Source: JBHIDJ01 sp046760105 (GTDB lineage: Bacteria; Pseudomonadota; Gammaproteobacteria; Acidiferrobacterales; SPGG2). From it: a DNA stretch of 9,169 nt. A program made the translations under genes and the position numbers. Location: positions 1 through 9,169 of the forward strand of contig JBHIDJ010000116.1 in NCBI GenBank assembly GCA_046760105.1, given 5' to 3'. Under the pieces are notes generated by a model, which was not told the origin of the DNA, did no database searches, and saw only the letters and a program-made list of their open reading frames with translations. Shown here in pieces: positions 6,879 to 9,169 of this stretch; position 1 is the first letter of the stretch, and every line of letters starts with the position of its first letter.

Positions 6879-7168
6879 GGAAAAGGCGTCGCAAGAGGCG
6901 TCATGTGAGAAACAGTGAGACGAGCGCAAGCGAACCACTGATGAAGCATCGAAAGAAAAATCGGGTGACATCAAAACTGGGTCTTATTGTGTGGCCTGGG
7001 AGGAGTCCAGCGGGCGCCTGCTAACTGGCTGGGCGGTGTCCGGTGTATAGGTGGCGTGACGCTGTTTCAGGCTCTTTTAGGGAACGTGGGAACCGGTCGT
7101 GGCGATGTTAAGGGAGAAGTTCAAGTGGGTAACGCCACACAATGGACAGATAGGGTCAACACCTTAGT
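6868..7168 (+). mobile_element. Group II intron, 5' fragment (domain I), truncated
   Basis: Non-coding, highly structured-looking sequence of about 300 bases. It begins GTGCG, matching the GUGYG 5' end of group II introns, and contains segments that I recognise as typical of bacterial intron domain I: GAGCGCAAGCGAACC (6919-6933) and, further on, GGGAACGTGGGAACC (7080-7094), followed by GTCGTGGCGATGTTAAGGG. Neither the reverse transcriptase gene nor domains V and VI are present, because the element ends where IS110-type sequence begins at about 7165-7178. The 3' boundary is approximate. GTGTG at 6989 is an alternative 5' end, less likely because intron-like sequence already precedes it. Without its 3' half it cannot splice. 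This also accounts for the stretch without a gene between the cluster and the cassette. Confidence 0.6.
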
Positions 7169-7293
7169 TTGTACAAAAGAAGCTCCTCGCGCGGACATAC
7201 CCTGCGCAGCACCACCCGCCCCGCACCATCTACTCCATGTAGTGCAAACACCCGCTTTGCCAGATCGATCCCCACAGTAGTAACCTTGTTCAT
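7156..7293 (-). pseudogene. IS110-family transposase, N-terminal remnant
   Basis: On the minus strand the ATG at 7293, preceded by GAGGGGAA, encodes MNKVTTVGIDLAKRVFALHGVD followed by GAGRVVLRRVCPREELL. This is the start of the DEDD (RuvC-like) catalytic domain of IS110-family transposases; GIDLAK carries the first catalytic Asp. Family members are usually over 300 residues. Here similarity stops after about 38 residues, and the last few codons before the stop at 7156 belong to the neighbouring sequence. The serine-containing Tnp20 domain and the rest of the catalytic core are gone, so it is inactive. Confidence 0.8.
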
Positions 7294-7379
7294 GGCTTCC
7301 CCTCGCTTTGAGATTGAATGTGAGACCTCAATCTTGGCACTTCGATGCCGCACCGAGACAGGGGAAGCCCCTTTCATTC
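7170..7379 (-). mobile_element. IS110/IS1111-type insertion sequence, 5' end fragment
   Basis: This contains the transposase start plus about 85 bases upstream of it (7294-7379), the left end of the element. IS110-group members carry a long 5' non-coding region with the bridge RNA, whereas IS1111-group members have a short 5' end. The short upstream region and the position directly against an attC core at 7380 fit the IS1111 type, some members of which insert specifically into attC sites. A small hairpin GGGG-AAG-CCCC (7361-7371) lies close to the tip and may be part of the subterminal structure. Exact ends cannot be fixed because target duplication is not expected in this family and the other end is lost. 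Confidence 0.55.
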
Positions 7380-7386
7380 GTTAGGC
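7380..7386 (+). other. attC core site (GTTAGGC) at the start of a gene cassette
   Basis: GTTAGGC fits the integron core GTTRRRY at all seven positions. The ten bases GTTAGGCGGC (7380-7389) are the exact inverse of GCCGCCTAAC (7860-7869) after the GFA gene, as expected for the two ends of one cassette (TTAGGC... to ...GCCTAAC). The rest of the upstream attC to which this core belonged is missing, replaced by the IS end. Confidence 0.6.
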
Positions 7387-7426
7387 GGCGGCACAGGGTG
7401 ACGAAGATAAATATGCGGAGGGGAGA

Positions 7427-7846
7427 ATGAGCGACTTTCAGCCAATCTACGGGCGGTGCGAGTGTGGCAGCGTGCGGTTCAGAGTAGACGCGCCGGCGGA
7501 GGAAATGTACCACTGCCATTGCTCGCGGTGCCGGCGACTCCATGGAACCCTGTTCGCAACTTTCGCGTATATACAGCGCGACCATTTCGTGATCGAACAT
7601 GGAACCGAAAGTCTCTCCTGGCACTTCTGCCGAAACTGTGGGTGCCACCTGTTCGCGGAGAGCGACCGGAAGCCAGGCGCTATGTGGTATATGCCGGCCA
7701 CGCTTGAGAGTGAGGCAACCCCTGGCCACCCGAAAGAATCGGAGAAGCACATTTTCGTGGCATCAAAGTCCCCATGTGAAACCATCACCGACGACCTACC
7801 ACAATACGATGAATACGCTCCTCCCGAAGTTAGTCCAACGTCATAG
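7427..7846 (+). CDS. GFA/CENP-V family zinc-binding protein (cassette gene)
   Basis: A 139-residue protein of the GFA family, named after glutathione-dependent formaldehyde-activating enzyme; most members have no tested activity. It shows all seven family cysteines: C11 and C13 (RCECGSVRF), C30, C32 and C35 (HCHCSRCRRLHG), and C68 and C71 (FCRNCGCHLF), which bind two structural/catalytic zinc ions in a beta-sandwich. Normal length, cytoplasmic. A strong GGAGGGGAG lies directly before the ATG. Context is that of an integron cassette: it is the only gene between an attC core 40 bases upstream and an attC-like site 17 bases after its stop, with hardly any spare DNA. GFA genes occur often in integron arrays. 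Likely role is handling of a small reactive aldehyde or thiol adduct, which is inference. Confidence 0.85.
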   Translation: MSDFQPIYGRCECGSVRFRVDAPAEEMYHCHCSRCRRLHGTLFATFAYIQRDHFVIEHGTESLSWHFCRNCGCHLFAESDRKPGAMWYMPATLESEATPGHPKESEKHIFVASKSPCETITDDLPQYDEYAPPEVSPTS

Positions 7847-7862
7847 AGGTCCAGCACGTGCC

Positions 7863-7930
7863 GCCTAACCAGCACATGGACGACGACGCGGTAAACCGCA
7901 CGCCTGCTCAGCCCTGGGATTTCGTTAACC
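7863..7930 (+). other. attC-like site following the GFA cassette gene
   Basis: It begins with GCCTAAC, a perfect RYYYAAC R'' box, and may end with GTTAACC at 7924-7930 (six of seven positions of GTTRRRY), giving 68 bases, a normal attC length. A hairpin GCGG-TAAA-CCGC lies in the centre. The left box is complementary to the cassette's own core at 7380 rather than to the following one, as expected for a site assembled from two cassettes. The L'' and L' boxes do not pair convincingly by eye, so the site may be degenerate. Confidence 0.45.
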
Positions 7931-7956
7931 CGGAACTTCGAGTAAGGGCAAAGGGT

Positions 7957-7980
7957 GCTTAACAACTCGTTCGAGCGGCC
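7957..7980 (+). other. Truncated attC, left half only
   Basis: GCTTAAC (RYYYAAC) followed by AACTCGTTCGAGCGG closely follows the common attC opening of the form YTAACAAyTCGTTCAAGC. No matching GTTRRRY arm follows before the next gene. The stretch between the previous core (7924) and this box is only about 26 bases, so this would be an empty or deleted cassette, and position 7980 or so may be the edge of the integron-derived DNA. Confidence 0.45.
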
Positions 7981-8004
7981 AAGAGAGCTAAAGCGCCAGA
8001 GAGA

Positions 8005-8012
8005 AAGGAGGT
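8005..8012 (+). promoter_or_regulatory. Near-perfect Shine-Dalgarno (AAGGAGGT)
   Basis: Eight bases complementary to the 16S rRNA tail, five bases before the ATG at 8018. It identifies that ATG as the real start of the Asp-box protein and suggests strong translation. Confidence 0.8.
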
Positions 8013-8017
8013 CGCCT

Positions 8018-9169
8018 ATGAAACGCGGGACAATGTTTACCGCTGCCCTCACGCTCGCTGTCAGCGTGCCAGGGGCGTGGGCTTTCGATCCAGTCCATGA
8101 AGTGACCTGGGGCGAGCGAATCGAGGTCGCCTCGGGCGACGCCTACCAGGGACCCTGGCGCATGAATGAGTCGGCGTTTCATTACGTCGACGACCCCACC
8201 GTGGCCATCAACGAAGAGGGCGTTGTCGCAGTCGCTTGGGTGGATCAGTCTCGGAAGGACATTTTCTTCCAGATCTATTCGCCCGACGGACAAACGCGGT
8301 TCGAGAAGCCGGTCAACGTCTCCCGAACCCCGGCGATCTTTTCCTGGCTTCCGCGGATGGTCACTCCCTCCGGCGATCCGAGCCGGGTGTATATCCTGTG
8401 GCAGGAGATCGTCTTTTCCGGGGGCACGCATGGCGGCGAGATCTTTTTCGCGCGATCGACCGACGGGGGCAAAACCTTCGATGATCCGGTCAATCTCTCG
8501 AAGACCATCGCCGGTGACGGCAAAGGACGCCTCACCCGACGCTATTGGCACAACGGGAGCCTGGACCTCGCGCTGGGGCAGCAGGGTACGCTCTACGCCG
8601 CCTGGACCGAATACGAAGGAACCCTGTGGTTGAGCCGGTCCACGGATGGTGGTGACAAATTCTCCAAACCGTTGCGTATCGCCGGCGGGGGCAATGCAGC
8701 TCCCGCGCGCGGCCCATCGCTCGCCGTTGGTGCTGATGACACCGTCTATCTTGCCTGGACCGTCGGAGAAGACCGGGCCGCCGACATTCATGTGGCGAAG
8801 TCGGGTGACGCGGGGCGCTCGTTCGGTGTGCCGCGGCTCGCCTTCGAAAGCGACGGGCATTGCGACGCGCCGAAGATCGCGGTGGACAGCGCGGGAACCG
8901 TCCATCTTGTTTACGCGGAAAGTCCCGCCGGCCCCTTTGACCGATATCACATACGCTACACCCGGTCGAGCGATGGCGCGCGGACGTTCGACAAACCGCG
9001 GGCGATTTCAAGTCCATTACCGGCGGAGTTCGAGAGCGCGAATTTCCCAGGACTGCGTGTCGACGGCGAGGACAACCTTTACGTGCTCTGGGAACTCTTC
9101 CCGCGCCGGCAAGGCCGTCCGCGGGGACTCGGGTTTACGGTTTCAAGGGACGCCGGGCGGACGTTCGCG
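8018..9169 (+). CDS. Secreted BNR/Asp-box repeat protein, sialidase-like beta-propeller (3' end outside window)
   Basis: The frame is open for 384 codons to the window edge. It starts with a Sec signal peptide (Lys2-Arg3, hydrophobic 8-17, cleavage after GAWA, residue 22). Five Asp-box motifs of the S-x-D-x-G-x-[TS]-F type follow: STDGGKTF at 147-154, STDGGDKF at 208-215, SGDAGRSF at 262-269, SSDGARTF at 317-324 and SRDAGRTF at 376-383. Spacing is 54-61 residues, with a degenerate earlier copy near residue 88 (SPDGQTRF). Each blade also has an L/V-x-x-x-W element such as VAVAWVD, LYAAWTE and VYLAWTV. This is the fold of sialidases and related exported glycan or surface-binding proteins. The Arg triad of true sialidases cannot be assigned by eye, so enzymatic activity is unproven. 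The GC-rich composition contrasts with the region upstream. Confidence 0.85.
   Translation, partial: MKRGTMFTAALTLAVSVPGAWAFDPVHEVTWGERIEVASGDAYQGPWRMNESAFHYVDDPTVAINEEGVVAVAWVDQSRKDIFFQIYSPDGQTRFEKPVNVSRTPAIFSWLPRMVTPSGDPSRVYILWQEIVFSGGTHGGEIFFARSTDGGKTFDDPVNLSKTIAGDGKGRLTRRYWHNGSLDLALGQQGTLYAAWTEYEGTLWLSRSTDGGDKFSKPLRIAGGGNAAPARGPSLAVGADDTVYLAWTVGEDRAADIHVAKSGDAGRSFGVPRLAFESDGHCDAPKIAVDSAGTVHLVYAESPAGPFDRYHIRYTRSSDGARTFDKPRAISSPLPAEFESANFPGLRVDGEDNLYVLWELFPRRQGRPRGLGFTVSRDAGRTFA

Noticed and set aside
6989..6993. GTGTG as the intron 5' end
   Set aside because: Sequence typical of intron domain I already lies upstream (6919-6933), and GTGCG at 6868 fits the interruption of the coding frame.
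6987..7280. 97-codon plus-strand frame across the intron and IS fragments
   Set aside because: It spans the joint of two mobile fragments, is antisense to the transposase start, and has no ribosome site.
7988..8950. 320-codon minus-strand frame opposite the Asp-box gene
   Set aside because: It is the mirror of a high-GC coding frame with signal peptide and five Asp-boxes; the minus product has no domain pattern and no ribosome site context.
1..9169. CRISPR array, tRNA or rRNA genes
   Set aside because: No regularly spaced direct repeats and no cloverleaf or rRNA-like segment were seen on either strand.

Overview
The window looks like a chromosomal stretch of a Gram-negative bacterium, probably a proteobacterium, whose accessory region was built and then broken by mobile DNA. 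Support for this is indirect: moderately high GC in the outer genes, Sec-type and lipobox signal peptides, strong Shine-Dalgarno sites, integron-like recombination sites and group II intron/IS110-type debris. No feature fixes the genus.

Region 1 (1-3954) is ordinary in composition. It holds the 3' end of a small unknown gene, a 904-residue PEP-synthase-like phosphotransferase with the domain order of rifampicin phosphotransferases (ATP-grasp, long middle domain, C-terminal swivelling phospho-His domain, no PEP-binding barrel), and, convergent to it, an imine-reductase-like NADP(H) enzyme.

Region 2 (about 4060-6878) is visibly more AT-rich. A 73-residue orphan ORF ends inside an imperfect inverted repeat resembling an integron attC site. 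After it comes a tightly packed, translationally coupled cluster of envelope proteins: an orphan signal-peptide-like mini-ORF, a secreted protein of unknown family, an unknown lipoprotein, an ankyrin-repeat lipoprotein and the start of another exported protein. Both lipoproteins carry Asp after the lipid-bearing Cys. The cluster has no recognisable enzyme and may be a small envelope module of undescribed function.

Region 3 (about 6868-7980) is a mobile-element graveyard. The last gene of the cluster runs into what looks like the 5' third of a group II intron (starts GTGCG). The intron is cut off by a fragment of an IS110/IS1111-type element in reverse orientation, and that element abuts a perfect attC core site (GTTAGGC). 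The core site opens a textbook-looking gene cassette with a GFA/CENP-V-type zinc protein, followed by an attC-like site and a second truncated attC start. No integron integrase is in view.

Region 4 (8018-end) returns to high GC with a secreted BNR/Asp-box (sialidase-like) beta-propeller protein that is open through the window edge.
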